The notes below the pieces were generated by a model. That model worked only from the letters and a program-made list of their open reading frames with translations. It was not told the origin of the DNA and ran no database searches. A DNA stretch of 64,000 nt, from the NCBI RefSeq assembly GCF_900112355.1, contig NZ_FOLM01000021.1:24751-88750 (forward strand). The letters are read 5' to 3'. The translations under genes were made by a program, and so were the position numbers. Shown here in pieces: positions 32,436 through 42,359 of the stretch. How positions within the stretch are numbered: the stretch's first letter is position 1; each line of letters starts with the position of its first letter. This stretch comes from Streptomyces aidingensis (GTDB lineage Bacteria > Actinomycetota > Actinomycetes > Streptomycetales > Streptomycetaceae).

Positions 32436-35400
32436 ATGGCAGTGGAGACGTACATGGGCATGGACGGGAACGCCGTGCTGACGGTGGTCGAGGAAATCAG
32501 CAGAGAGACGCTCGAGGTGTATCGGACCTCGCGCCGAAGGATCGAGGAGGACGCCAACAGCGAGCGGCGCATCAGCCAAGGCGGCTACCACGAACACTCC
32601 CTGCGGGAGCTGGTGCAGAACGGTCTCGACGAGATGCACGAGACCGGTGACGGGCGCATGACCGTGATCCTGACCGACACCCACCTCTACTGCGCCAACA
32701 CCGGAGAGCCCATTTCTCCGGCGGGTGCGGAGACGATCTTGCGCATGGGGGTCTCCCGGAAGCGCGGAGGGCAGGTCGGACGGTTCGGCGTGGGGGTCAA
32801 GGCGGTGCTGTCGGTCACCGACACACCCCAGTTCTTCAGCACCACGGGTTCCTTCGGCTTCGACCGGGAATGGGCGGCAGAACGGATCACGGCCGTGCAG
32901 CCCGGGGTGGTGGAGATCCCGGTACTGCGCATCGGCCGGCGCCTCGACGAGGCGCGGGAACGGTCCGATGACCCGCTGCTGGACGCCCTGCTCAAGCAGG
33001 GCGCCGCCACGGTCGTCCGGCTGCCCCTGCTGCCCGGATCGGCCGACCGTCTCGGGCGCGAGATCGCCAAATTCACGCACGAGTTCCCGCTCTTCTGCCC
33101 CCGGGTCCGGGACATCCACTTCGAGGACCGCCGTCACCTGCCCAAGACCACCTTGGACATCCGAGCACAGCGCAGCGGTACCCACCACGAACTGGTCGTC
33201 CGGCGGACCGGAACCCCCGCTCGCGCCTCCCGCTGGCGGGTGTTCACCACCACACACGTGCCGAGCCCCGATGCCCATGAGCACGCCGGGGAACTTCACA
33301 GCCGTCCGGAGATCGAAATCTCCTGGGCGGTGCCGGAGTACGAGCGCAACGAGCGGGGGATCCTGACCGTCCCCGGCGACCGCGGCTGGTTCTGGGCCTA
33401 CTTCCCCACCACCCAGCGCACCACGCTCAGCGGGTACCTCAACGCGCCGTGGAAGACCAGCGAGGACCGCGGTGCCCTGTACGAGGACAGCCCGTTCAAC
33501 ATCGAACTTCTGCAGAAGGCTGCCGGGTTCGTGCTGGACAGCCTGCCCCGGCTGGCGCCGGCCGAGGACCCGGGCGCCTACCTGGCGTTGCTGCCGGGAC
33601 GGGTCAAAGAATCGCCGAACAACCATGATCGTCTCCTCGTTGAGACGCTCTGGAGACTGGCCGCAGAGCAGCCGAGCCTGCCGGACCAGGACGGCGTGCT
33701 TCGGGTGCCCGGCGAGATTCGGGTGCACCCGTCTTTCGGAAAGGATCACCAGGAGTTTCTGCGCGAGTGCCTGGCAATCTGGAGCGGATATCCCGGCCGG
33801 CCGGTCGACTGGGTTCATCCCTCGGTGGAGGCCACCCGTGATCGCCACGGCAAGATGGAGCACATCCTGCTGGCGGCCCACAAGACAACCGCACGCGCCA
33901 AGGCGTGGCTGGAGGCGCTGGTGGAGGACGGTACCCCGGCGGCCTCCATCGCGGCGATCCGGATCGCCGCCGCCATCGTCGATCGAGCTCGCCGGGACAC
34001 CACCCTGCGGGAGCTCGCCGAGGGTGTGCGGACCGCGCGCATCATCCTCACGGAGAAGGACGGCATGGTGGCGCCCAAGGCCACGGTGTTCCGTCGCTCC
34101 GTCGAGGACGGCCTGCCCGACGACCAGGTCTATGTCGCCGCCGCGGTGGCCGAGGCGCCGGGCCTTCCGGGGCTGCTGGACAAGCTCGACATACACGAGG
34201 CCACGGCGCACGGCCGCTTCAGCTCCGTACTCGCACAGGGGTTCCGGGGCTACACGGCGGAGTCCTGGGCCCGTTTCTGGGAGCTGTGCCGGGCCGCGGG
34301 CGGACGTACGGTCCTGCCGGAGGTGCGGAAATCCGTACCGGACCCTGCGGGCACTTTGCACGTGAAGACCGTCAGCGGCCAGTTCCGCCCGATGAACGAG
34401 TGCCTGCTCCCCGGCCCCGTCGTTCCCGACGACGGCTCGCGGGACGCCATGATCGCCGTGGACCTGGGCTTTCACACCGACGACCGTCCGGTCCTGGCGG
34501 AACTGGGGCTCCGCGATCGCCCAGGGACGGGCTGCGATCCGAAAGAGGAACCGTGGTTCGTCGAGTACCGGGACGCCCTCTACGACCACTACTGCTCCAC
34601 CCTGCCCGACATCGCGAGCCGTCCTCAGCGTGCCCGCATGAACCTGGACGGCGCGCGGACCGCGGGCCCGCTGCACCTGCTGCCCCGGCTGTCCGAGCCC
34701 GGTCGGGCCGCCTTCGTCGCCGCCATGCCGGACGAGGGGGTCGTGGAGAGCTGGACCCTGCGCTTCGGCAACCAGGGGCAGCCCACCCAGATCGTGTCGC
34801 CGCTGCGTTGGCTGGTCCGTCGGCACGGACTGGTGAAGACCGGCGCGGGACTTCTCCCGATCCGGGACTGCGTCGGGCCGCAACTGTCGGCCCACGCCGG
34901 CATGCTGCCGGTGGCCCGGGGAGTCAGCGGACTGAAGGCCACCAAGCTGGGCATGCCGAACACCCTCGACCGTGTGCCGCAACGCATGTGGGACGCGCTG
35001 CTGGGACGTGTCGGTGAGAGCGAGGACGACGAATTCGTCGGCGCCGCGTATGCGCTCCTGCTGGAGGCCGAGGCGGTGATTCCCGCGGAGCTGCCGACCC
35101 GTTGCCGGGTGGGTTCCGAGTGGACCGCTCGCCCCGACGGCGAGATCGCGGTGACGGCGGACCGTGCCGTGTACGACTCCCTGGTGCGGGAACGGGTGCC
35201 GGCCCTGCTGGCGCCCCGCCAGAACGATGTCGATCGCATGATCGAAGCCTGGGGAATGCTCCCCGTGGACGAGGTGATCTCCAAGGAGATCCGGCATGTG
35301 CCGGCCAGTGAGCCGAAGTCGTTGGTGGACGAGTTCCCGCCGCTGCGTGATGTGCTGGGCCGGGGCGCGGAGTCCTATCAGCTGGTGATCTGCTCCGAGC

Positions 35401-37181
35401 TGGAGGAGATCACCCGCACCCCCAACGGCACCCATGCCGAACAGTTGGAGAGCGCGCTGCGCGACGAGCGCACGGTGCTGCTGCTCGACCCCGGCGGCCC
35501 GGTGGAGACGCTGGTGGTGGCCGATCGCGAATTCGGCTGGAGGCTGGGACGGGACGGGTGCCGACGCGTCATCGAAATGCATCGCCAACGGCTGGAGGAC
35601 CGGGCGCTCCAGGACCGGCTCAGGGCGGTCCGGGAATCCGAGAGCATCACCGACAAGCTGCTGTTGCTCATCGGCGAGGAGCGTCTGCGGCAGGGGCTGC
35701 CCGAGGGGCTGCTGGAGAGCGAGCGCCAAGAGAGCGGAGCGGAGCCCACTGGCCAACGGATTGCGGAACTGGCCTACTTCGCACACGACGACGCCGTGCT
35801 CCGTCACCACGCCAAGGACCTGGCGGCGGATCTTCCGGACGTGCCGGCGAGCTTCACCGGCACAACCACCGCGGTGCGGTTCGTCACCGATCTCGGTTTC
35901 CCCGAGTCCTTCGCGGGCTTCCGTTCGCCCAGCCTGGAGCCGCGGCTGTCGGTGTCCGGGCCGATCGATTTCCCCGCACTGCACGACTACCAGGAGAAGA
36001 TGGCGTCGAACCTTCTCGCCATGCTGCTCGAACCCACCCCACAGCGACGCATGCTGTCGCTGCCCACGGGCGCCGGCAAGACCCGGGTCACGGCGGAGGC
36101 CGTCATTCGGTGGATTCGGCGCGGTGGCGCGAAGGACGGGCCGGTGCTGTGGATTGCCCAGACCGAGGAACTGTGCGAGCAGGCCGTACAGAGCTGGAGC
36201 TTCGTCTGGTCCAAGGTCGGCGCCGAAACCGAGTTGACCATCGACCGGCTCTGGGCCTCCAACGAGGCCACCCCGGTCAGCGACGGACCGCAGCTCGTCA
36301 TCGCCACCGACGCCAAGCTCGGCGTCTGCCTCGACAAGCCCGAGTACGCCTGGCTGCGGGCCGCTTCGCTGGTGATCGTGGACGAGGCCCATCTGGGCAT
36401 CTCGTCGCGATACACAGAGCTGTTGGTCTCGCTCGACCTCACCCATCGCAGTACCGGCCGCCATCTGCTCGGCCTGACCGCGACACCGTTCCGATCCAGC
36501 ACCGAGGAGACCCGGCGTCTCGTCCAACGGTTCAGCAGTCCCGGAGCACCCCGCCTCGACGAGGGGGTGTTCGAAGGCGAACCGTATCGCGAACTACAGA
36601 AGCTGGAGATGCTCGCCCAAGTGGAGCACCGCTTGCTGCGCGGTGGCACCATCCGTCTCAACACGGAGGAACAGCAGCGGACCGCGCAGATGCGGATGCT
36701 GCCCAAATCCGCCGAGCAGCGGTTGGCCGACGACCACGACCGGAACGGCATGCTGGTGCAGGAGATTGCGGACGTGGAGCCCCTCGGCCCGGTGCTGCTC
36801 TTCGCCACCTCCGTGTCCCACGCGAAGCTCATGGCGGCCAAGCTGAACAGCCTGGGTATCCGTGCCGCCTCCATCGATTCGGCGACGCATGCCCAGGAAC
36901 GGCGCAACAGGATCGACGCCTTCCGCCGGGGCAAGGTCCGCGTGCTGACGAACTACGGCGTGCTCACCCAGGGCTTCGACGCGCCGGCCACCCGGACCGT
37001 CGTTGTGGCCCGGCCGACCTACAGCCCCAACACCTACCAGCAAATGATCGGACGCGGACTGCGCGGCCCCCGCAACGGGGGCAAACCGGAGTGCCTGATC
37101 CTCAACGTCAAAGACAATATCGACAACTACAAGGAGAACCTGGCCTTCACCGAGTTCGAGTACCTGTGGAGCCAGAGGTGA
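32436..37181 (+). CDS. Sacsin-type GHKL ATPase fused to an SF2 DEAH helicase
   Basis: 1581 residues. N-terminal GHKL/sacsin-like ATP-binding domain: N box ELVQNGLDEMHE near residue 56, G2 GQVGRFGVGVKAVLSV near 112-125. The middle (about 300-1150) has no known motif. The C-terminus is an SF2 helicase: Q-like LHDYQEKMASNLL near 1181, Walker A LPTGAGKT near 1210, DEAH near 1315, GLTATPF near 1346, and motif VI QMIGRGLRGPR near 1536. It should couple ATP hydrolysis to DNA or RNA translocation, with the first ATPase as a possible sensor. ATG 32436 is preferred; ATG 32424 abuts its Shine-Dalgarno site. Its stop overlaps the UvrD-like start (GTGA). Confidence 0.88.
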   Translation: MAVETYMGMDGNAVLTVVEEISRETLEVYRTSRRRIEEDANSERRISQGGYHEHSLRELVQNGLDEMHETGDGRMTVILTDTHLYCANTGEPISPAGAETILRMGVSRKRGGQVGRFGVGVKAVLSVTDTPQFFSTTGSFGFDREWAAERITAVQPGVVEIPVLRIGRRLDEARERSDDPLLDALLKQGAATVVRLPLLPGSADRLGREIAKFTHEFPLFCPRVRDIHFEDRRHLPKTTLDIRAQRSGTHHELVVRRTGTPARASRWRVFTTTHVPSPDAHEHAGELHSRPEIEISWAVPEYERNERGILTVPGDRGWFWAYFPTTQRTTLSGYLNAPWKTSEDRGALYEDSPFNIELLQKAAGFVLDSLPRLAPAEDPGAYLALLPGRVKESPNNHDRLLVETLWRLAAEQPSLPDQDGVLRVPGEIRVHPSFGKDHQEFLRECLAIWSGYPGRPVDWVHPSVEATRDRHGKMEHILLAAHKTTARAKAWLEALVEDGTPAASIAAIRIAAAIVDRARRDTTLRELAEGVRTARIILTEKDGMVAPKATVFRRSVEDGLPDDQVYVAAAVAEAPGLPGLLDKLDIHEATAHGRFSSVLAQGFRGYTAESWARFWELCRAAGGRTVLPEVRKSVPDPAGTLHVKTVSGQFRPMNECLLPGPVVPDDGSRDAMIAVDLGFHTDDRPVLAELGLRDRPGTGCDPKEEPWFVEYRDALYDHYCSTLPDIASRPQRARMNLDGARTAGPLHLLPRLSEPGRAAFVAAMPDEGVVESWTLRFGNQGQPTQIVSPLRWLVRRHGLVKTGAGLLPIRDCVGPQLSAHAGMLPVARGVSGLKATKLGMPNTLDRVPQRMWDALLGRVGESEDDEFVGAAYALLLEAEAVIPAELPTRCRVGSEWTARPDGEIAVTADRAVYDSLVRERVPALLAPRQNDVDRMIEAWGMLPVDEVISKEIRHVPASEPKSLVDEFPPLRDVLGRGAESYQLVICSELEEITRTPNGTHAEQLESALRDERTVLLLDPGGPVETLVVADREFGWRLGRDGCRRVIEMHRQRLEDRALQDRLRAVRESESITDKLLLLIGEERLRQGLPEGLLESERQESGAEPTGQRIAELAYFAHDDAVLRHHAKDLAADLPDVPASFTGTTTAVRFVTDLGFPESFAGFRSPSLEPRLSVSGPIDFPALHDYQEKMASNLLAMLLEPTPQRRMLSLPTGAGKTRVTAEAVIRWIRRGGAKDGPVLWIAQTEELCEQAVQSWSFVWSKVGAETELTIDRLWASNEATPVSDGPQLVIATDAKLGVCLDKPEYAWLRAASLVIVDEAHLGISSRYTELLVSLDLTHRSTGRHLLGLTATPFRSSTEETRRLVQRFSSPGAPRLDEGVFEGEPYRELQKLEMLAQVEHRLLRGGTIRLNTEEQQRTAQMRMLPKSAEQRLADDHDRNGMLVQEIADVEPLGPVLLFATSVSHAKLMAAKLNSLGIRAASIDSATHAQERRNRIDAFRRGKVRVLTNYGVLTQGFDAPATRTVVVARPTYSPNTYQQMIGRGLRGPRNGGKPECLILNVKDNIDNYKENLAFTEFEYLWSQR

Positions 37182-39109
37182 GCGATCCGTACCGCGACGC
37201 CCCGCCCCTGACCGACCAGCAGCGGGCCGTGGCGGAGCAGCCCTGGGACGCCTGGACGCTGGTGACGGCCGGGGCCGGCGCGGGGAAGACCCACACCCTG
37301 GTCCGACGCCTGGACCACCTGGTCGCCCGGGAGGAGCTGGAGGAGCGGGAGATCCTGGTGCTCAGTTTTTCCCGGGCAGCCGTCCGCGAACTGCGCAACC
37401 GCATCGACCGTCACGCCTCCGCGGCCCGCCGGATCAGGGCGCAGACCTTCGACTCCTGGGCGACCTCGCTCCTCGCCGCGGCCTACCCGGACGGCGACTG
37501 GCGACACAAGTCCTTCGACGGGCGGATCGCCGACGCCGGCGAGGCCATCGAGCGGGGAGCGGTGGAGGCGCAGGAGCACGGAGCGCCCGCGCATCTCGTC
37601 GTCGACGAGGTGCAGGACCTCATCGGCCCGCGCCGGGAGATGGTGGAGACACTTATCGACCGGTTCCACGCCGACTGCGGCTTCACCCTCGTCGGAGACC
37701 CCGCCCAGTCGATCTACGGGTTCCAGGTGGCGGACCCCGAGCAACGGGCCGAGGAGACCAACTGGTTCTTCGATTGGCTGCGCAGGACCTTCGGCGAGGA
37801 CCTGGAGGAGTTCCGCCTGGACCGTAACTTCCGTGCCCGCACCGAGGAGGCGCGCGCTGCCCTGCGCTTCGGATCGCGCCTCCGGACATTGCCGTCCGTG
37901 CCGGAGAAGGCGGCCCGGGAGGCCGAACGCATCCACACGGAGCTCCGTTCCGAGCTGCTCAAGGCGCCGCTGCTCGGGGCGCTGGACGATCCCTTTGTGT
38001 GCCAGGCGTTGACCCGCTTTCCCGGCACCTGCGCCATCCTGTGCCGGGACAACGGCATCGCACTGCGCCTGTCGGAACTGCTCTGCGCCGGTGACGTGCC
38101 GCACCGGCTCCAGCGCTCCGCCGAGGACCGCCCGGCACCGTCCTGGATCGCCGCGCTGCTCCGCGCCACCGACGCCGCCAACCTCTCCGAGGACGTCTTC
38201 CACGAGTTGTATCCCGCGCTCGGTGCCCCGAAGGGGGCCGACCCGGACCGGCTGTGGCTCTCCCTCCGGAGAGCGGCGGGCAGGTCCCGCTCCGTGATCG
38301 ACACCGATCGGCTCCGGCGGGCCGTCGCCGAAGGGCGGCTGCCCGACGAACTGACCGCCCCTGAACCCGCCTCCCTGGTGGTGTCCACCGTCCACCGGGC
38401 CAAGGGACTGGAGTTCGACCGGGTGGTGGTCGTCGAGCCGGAGCCGTTGCGCGTCCGGACCGTGTCCGGCGACGCCGGCCGACCCGCAGTCGACTACGAC
38501 CCGCCCGGCGAGGCCCGGCTGCTCTTCGTGTCCATGACCCGGCCCCGGGACGATCTGTACCGATTGGCCGCCCCGCCGACCTGGTTCTTGCACAGGCATC
38601 GCCGCACCGACCGCTGGTACGTGGGCGGAAGGGAGGCCTACGTACGCAAGGGCATGGCGGCCGGCGGGCTCGACATCGATCGGGAAACCCCGGCGTCGGC
38701 CGACGGCAGCGCGGCCGATGCGATCGCCGCGCAGGAGCACCTCGCCCAGCGGGTGCACATCGGCGACGAGCTGATCCTGCGCCTGCGTCACCGCCTGCCG
38801 CTGCGGGACGACGAGACCCCGCCCTACGACGTGTTCCACGAGGGACGGATCATCGGCTCCGTGTCCGAACGGTTTCGGCGGGACCTGCATGCCCTGTTGA
38901 AGATCAACCGCAGCTGGGAGGTGCGGAACTGGCCGTCCGAGATCGTCGGCTTCCGGGCCGACGGTGTGGAGGCGGTCTGCGGCAGCGTCGCCGCCGGTAC
39001 CCGTGCCGGCCTGGGCCGACACGGCGTATGGTTGGCGCCCCGGCTCTCGGGACTGGGGCGGTTCCGATGGCAGTCGGATGAGGAGAGCCCGGGGGGCGAC
39101 CATGACTGA
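37178..39109 (+). CDS. UvrD/Rep-like SF1 helicase
   Basis: 643 residues with helicase motifs: Walker A TAGAGAGKTHTL near 30, Ia VLSFSRAAVRELRNRI, II LVVDEVQDLIG near 140, III VGDPAQSIYGFQ near 172, IV RLDRNFRARTEEA, V STVHRAKGLEFDRVVVVEPE near 405 and VI LLFVSMTRPRDDLY near 448. The ~160-residue C-terminus is unassigned and could be a nuclease or interaction region, though no PD-(D/E)xK is evident. Translation is coupled on both sides: GTG 37178 overlaps the preceding stop and its own stop overlaps drmA by 8 nt. It occupies a place where DISARM systems usually have other genes. Confidence 0.9.
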   Translation: MSDPYRDAPPLTDQQRAVAEQPWDAWTLVTAGAGAGKTHTLVRRLDHLVAREELEEREILVLSFSRAAVRELRNRIDRHASAARRIRAQTFDSWATSLLAAAYPDGDWRHKSFDGRIADAGEAIERGAVEAQEHGAPAHLVVDEVQDLIGPRREMVETLIDRFHADCGFTLVGDPAQSIYGFQVADPEQRAEETNWFFDWLRRTFGEDLEEFRLDRNFRARTEEARAALRFGSRLRTLPSVPEKAAREAERIHTELRSELLKAPLLGALDDPFVCQALTRFPGTCAILCRDNGIALRLSELLCAGDVPHRLQRSAEDRPAPSWIAALLRATDAANLSEDVFHELYPALGAPKGADPDRLWLSLRRAAGRSRSVIDTDRLRRAVAEGRLPDELTAPEPASLVVSTVHRAKGLEFDRVVVVEPEPLRVRTVSGDAGRPAVDYDPPGEARLLFVSMTRPRDDLYRLAAPPTWFLHRHRRTDRWYVGGREAYVRKGMAAGGLDIDRETPASADGSAADAIAAQEHLAQRVHIGDELILRLRHRLPLRDDETPPYDVFHEGRIIGSVSERFRRDLHALLKINRSWEVRNWPSEIVGFRADGVEAVCGSVAAGTRAGLGRHGVWLAPRLSGLGRFRWQSDEESPGGDHD

Positions 39110-42100
39110 GACCGAACGGCCGCACGACCGTCACTACTCCCTTCGTGACGAACTCGTCGCCGGCCTACGACGCGACCTGCTCGGCCCGGCGGGGGGCGAG
39201 GAGGAGGTCCTGGCCGAAGACGCGCCCATCACCGCCTATCCGATGGGTGTGCTCTTTCCACAGCCCGAGAAGAAGGCTGCGGGCGAAACCGAACTCGACT
39301 TGGACGTTCGGGCTCTGGATGGCGGTGACACCCAGGCACTTCTCCGAGGCGTGGACCGCGAGGAGGCCGACGCGGATTTCGGAGTCTCGCTCGCCAATCG
39401 GCGCAAACCGTCCTCGATCGGGTTGACCTTCACCGTCGATCCCGGCGTCGGCAACAGGCTCACCGTACTGGTGAAGGCAGCCGTCTACGAGCCGACCGAT
39501 GCCGACGGGCGCCCGATCTCCGTGAGCCGGGCGGCTGCCCGCTCCACCGACGAGCAGCGCGAACGGTGGGTGCGCAGACCGCTGGTTCTGGAACCACGGA
39601 CGATCGACGTGAGCCGCCCCGGTCTCCAGGAACCGCCGAACTGGTCCGGGCCGGGTAGCGGGCTCAAGTTGCACGTTCTGGTGCGCGAACCGGACCCGGC
39701 GACCGGCACCGTCACGGTGACCGTCACCCTGGTGAATACGCTGGAGATCGACCAGTTCGCGCTCCAGGACGCACACTGCTTCTTCCAGCCGGAGATGGAG
39801 ATCCGCGGCGCGGGGGGCGGCGAGCCCTTCGTCGAGCGGCCGGTCTCCTCCGGTGCCGTGGACGAGGAGCAGGCCGCGAGCCGCATGTTGTTCCGGCACA
39901 TGCCGACCTTCGCCACCGGCCATGGCTGCGCCGCGCACTGGGACTGGGTTCCGCCCGGACTCGGCGAGAGGCACCGCAGGCCGCCCGCGACGGCCTCCGT
40001 ACGTACCGAGTTCGTGCCCACGCACGAGGTCCTGCTGACCGACTCCAACCCGGACATCGACAACTCCGCGCTGGCCATGCAGAAGCTGGCCGAGGCGCCG
40101 ACCGCCGACATCGTCTCCGCGCTGTACCGCCTGACCTCCGGATACGCGGAGTGGATCGAGGCCCGGAGCCGTGAGGTCGCCTCCCCGGCACTCGCCGACC
40201 ACGCGGAGGCCGCCGAGCGGCAGCTCGCCCAGTGCAGGGAGGCGCTGTTCCGTATGCGTCGCGGTGTGGAACTGCTGGCCGACACCGACCGGCCGGACAT
40301 CATGCGGGCCTTCCGGCTGGCCAACGAGGCCATGGCTCAGCAACGTGCCAGATCCTCCTGGGTCAAGGAAGGAAGGCCGGGTGAACCGGACCGAGCGGCC
40401 GTCGAAAAGGAGAGATGGCGACCCTTCCAGGTCTCCTTCATGCTGCTGTGTCTGGAGGGCATCGTCGATCCGGCCAGTGAGGACCGCGGCATCTCGGATC
40501 TGCTCTGGTTCCCCACCGGCGGCGGCAAGACCGAGGCGTACCTCGGGTTGATCGCTTTCACCGTCTTCCTCCGCCGGCTTCGCGACGGGGCGATGGGGGG
40601 TGGCGTCACCGTGCTGATGCGGTACACGCTGCGGCTGCTCACCCTGCAACAGTTCCAGCGCGCGGCGACCCTGATTTGCGCGCTGGAGGCACTTCGACGG
40701 GCTCACCCGCGCGAACTGGGCGACGAACCGGTCTCGATCGGCATGTGGGTCGGCGCCTCCGCCACCCCGAACACCCTGGCCGCGGCCTCGACCGCGCTGT
40801 CCAAGCTCCGCCGGGGCAACGAGCGACTCCAGAGAGAGAACCCGGTTCAGCTCCACACCTGCCCGTGGTGCGGAACACCGTTGGACGAATTCGCCTATGA
40901 GGTGGACGAGGGCCGGCGCCGCATGGATGTTCGGTGTCCGACCTCTGCCTGTGCTTTCAACGACGGACTGCCCGTTCACTTGGTGGACGAGGCCGTCTAC
41001 GATGCACACCCGACGCTGATCATCGCGACGGTGGACAAGTTCGCGTCCATGCCGTGGAAGCCCGAGAGTGCCGCTCTCTTCAACCGCGATCGGGAGGACT
41101 GCCGTCCTCCCGAACTGATCGTCCAGGATGAGCTTCACCTGATCTCCGGCCCCCTGGGCACCCTCACCGGCCTCTACGAGACGGCGGTGGACATCCTGGC
41201 CGACCGTCCCAAGGTAATCGCCTCCACAGCGACCATCCGACGCGCCACGGACCAGGGCAGACGGCTCTTCCATCGCGAGGTGCGGCAGTTCCCGCCCGCC
41301 GGGCTGGACGCCCGCGACTCGTGGTTCGCCGTCGAGACGCCGCGGGGTCGGAAGGCCGCCCGCCGCTACGTCGGCCTGTTGACCCCCAGCACCAGCCAGG
41401 CGACCCTGCTGATCCGTGCCTACGCGGCGCTGCTCCATCAGGCGGCGGCCTCGGACGCCCCCGAGCGGGTGTGTGACGCCTACTGGACGCTCGTCGGCTA
41501 CTTCAACAGCCTCCGTCTGCTGGCTGCGGCCGAACTCCAAGTGCTCGACGACGTCCAGGACCGGCTGGAATTCCTGGCCGTGCGGGACAAGCGGCAGACT
41601 CCGCGCAAGGTGCGGCAGCTCACCGAGCTGACCAGCCGAGCCGACTCCAGTGACATCCCGATCCGGCTGGCGCAGGTTGAGCGTGCGCTGCCGCATCCGG
41701 ACACCTTGGACGTGCTGCTGGCCACCAACATGATCTCCGTGGGGGTGGACATCGACCGCCTCGGACTGATGGCTGTGACCGGCCAGCCGCAGACGACCGC
41801 CGAATACATTCAGGCGACCAGCCGGGTCGGGCGCCGCCATCCCGGGCTGGTACTGACCTTGTTCAACTCGGCACGCTCCAGGGACCGGTCGCACTACGAA
41901 GGATTCCTCCACTTCCACTCCGCCCTCTACCGAGAGGTGGAGTCCACCAGCGTCACTCCCTTCTCCACGCGCGCGCGGGACCGTGGCCTGCACGCCGTGA
42001 TCGTCTCCCTCGCCCGTCTTCTGATCCCGGCCGCCCGCAACAACGACCGTGCCGCACATCTGGAGGACTTCCGACCGGAGCTGGAAGACCTGCTCGAGAA

Positions 42101-42359
42101 ACGGGTCCTTGCCCGCGTCCGGGACATCGACGAGGCCGAGTACGAGGACACCGCGCTGGCCATCGACGAGTTCCTGAACGACTGGCACACCAGCGCCCGG
42201 AATTTCCCCGATCTCGTCTACGTCGGCCGCCCGGGCACGCGACAGCCGGCCCTGCTCCATGCCTTCGAGGAGAACGCCGGGCGTACGGCCTGGGAGACGC
42301 TGTGGAGCCTGCGGGACGTCGACGCCGAATCCGCCCTCTTCCTGGAGGTCGCCAAGTGA
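39102..42359 (+). CDS. drmA: DISARM-type helicase DrmA
   Basis: 1085 residues. The long N-terminal ~400 residues match the DrmA-specific region in character. Helicase motifs: Walker A WFPTGGGKTEAYLG near 470, motif II as IVQDELHLISGPLGTL near 673 (QDELH instead of DEAH), STATIRRA, TNMISVGVDIDRLGLMAVTGQP and QATSRVGRRHPGLVL near 905. A four-Cys zinc knuckle (CPWCGTPLDE..CPTSAC) sits near 586-612. These are the marks of the DISARM core helicase, which with DrmB loads on and blocks incoming phage DNA. ATG 39102 overlaps the UvrD-like stop. Confidence 0.9.
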   Translation: MTETERPHDRHYSLRDELVAGLRRDLLGPAGGEEEVLAEDAPITAYPMGVLFPQPEKKAAGETELDLDVRALDGGDTQALLRGVDREEADADFGVSLANRRKPSSIGLTFTVDPGVGNRLTVLVKAAVYEPTDADGRPISVSRAAARSTDEQRERWVRRPLVLEPRTIDVSRPGLQEPPNWSGPGSGLKLHVLVREPDPATGTVTVTVTLVNTLEIDQFALQDAHCFFQPEMEIRGAGGGEPFVERPVSSGAVDEEQAASRMLFRHMPTFATGHGCAAHWDWVPPGLGERHRRPPATASVRTEFVPTHEVLLTDSNPDIDNSALAMQKLAEAPTADIVSALYRLTSGYAEWIEARSREVASPALADHAEAAERQLAQCREALFRMRRGVELLADTDRPDIMRAFRLANEAMAQQRARSSWVKEGRPGEPDRAAVEKERWRPFQVSFMLLCLEGIVDPASEDRGISDLLWFPTGGGKTEAYLGLIAFTVFLRRLRDGAMGGGVTVLMRYTLRLLTLQQFQRAATLICALEALRRAHPRELGDEPVSIGMWVGASATPNTLAAASTALSKLRRGNERLQRENPVQLHTCPWCGTPLDEFAYEVDEGRRRMDVRCPTSACAFNDGLPVHLVDEAVYDAHPTLIIATVDKFASMPWKPESAALFNRDREDCRPPELIVQDELHLISGPLGTLTGLYETAVDILADRPKVIASTATIRRATDQGRRLFHREVRQFPPAGLDARDSWFAVETPRGRKAARRYVGLLTPSTSQATLLIRAYAALLHQAAASDAPERVCDAYWTLVGYFNSLRLLAAAELQVLDDVQDRLEFLAVRDKRQTPRKVRQLTELTSRADSSDIPIRLAQVERALPHPDTLDVLLATNMISVGVDIDRLGLMAVTGQPQTTAEYIQATSRVGRRHPGLVLTLFNSARSRDRSHYEGFLHFHSALYREVESTSVTPFSTRARDRGLHAVIVSLARLLIPAARNNDRAAHLEDFRPELEDLLEKRVLARVRDIDEAEYEDTALAIDEFLNDWHTSARNFPDLVYVGRPGTRQPALLHAFEENAGRTAWETLWSLRDVDAESALFLEVAK

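Noticed and set aside
32388..36527. 1379-codon open frame on the minus strand
   Set aside because: Antisense shadow of the GHKL-helicase; no recognisable motifs.
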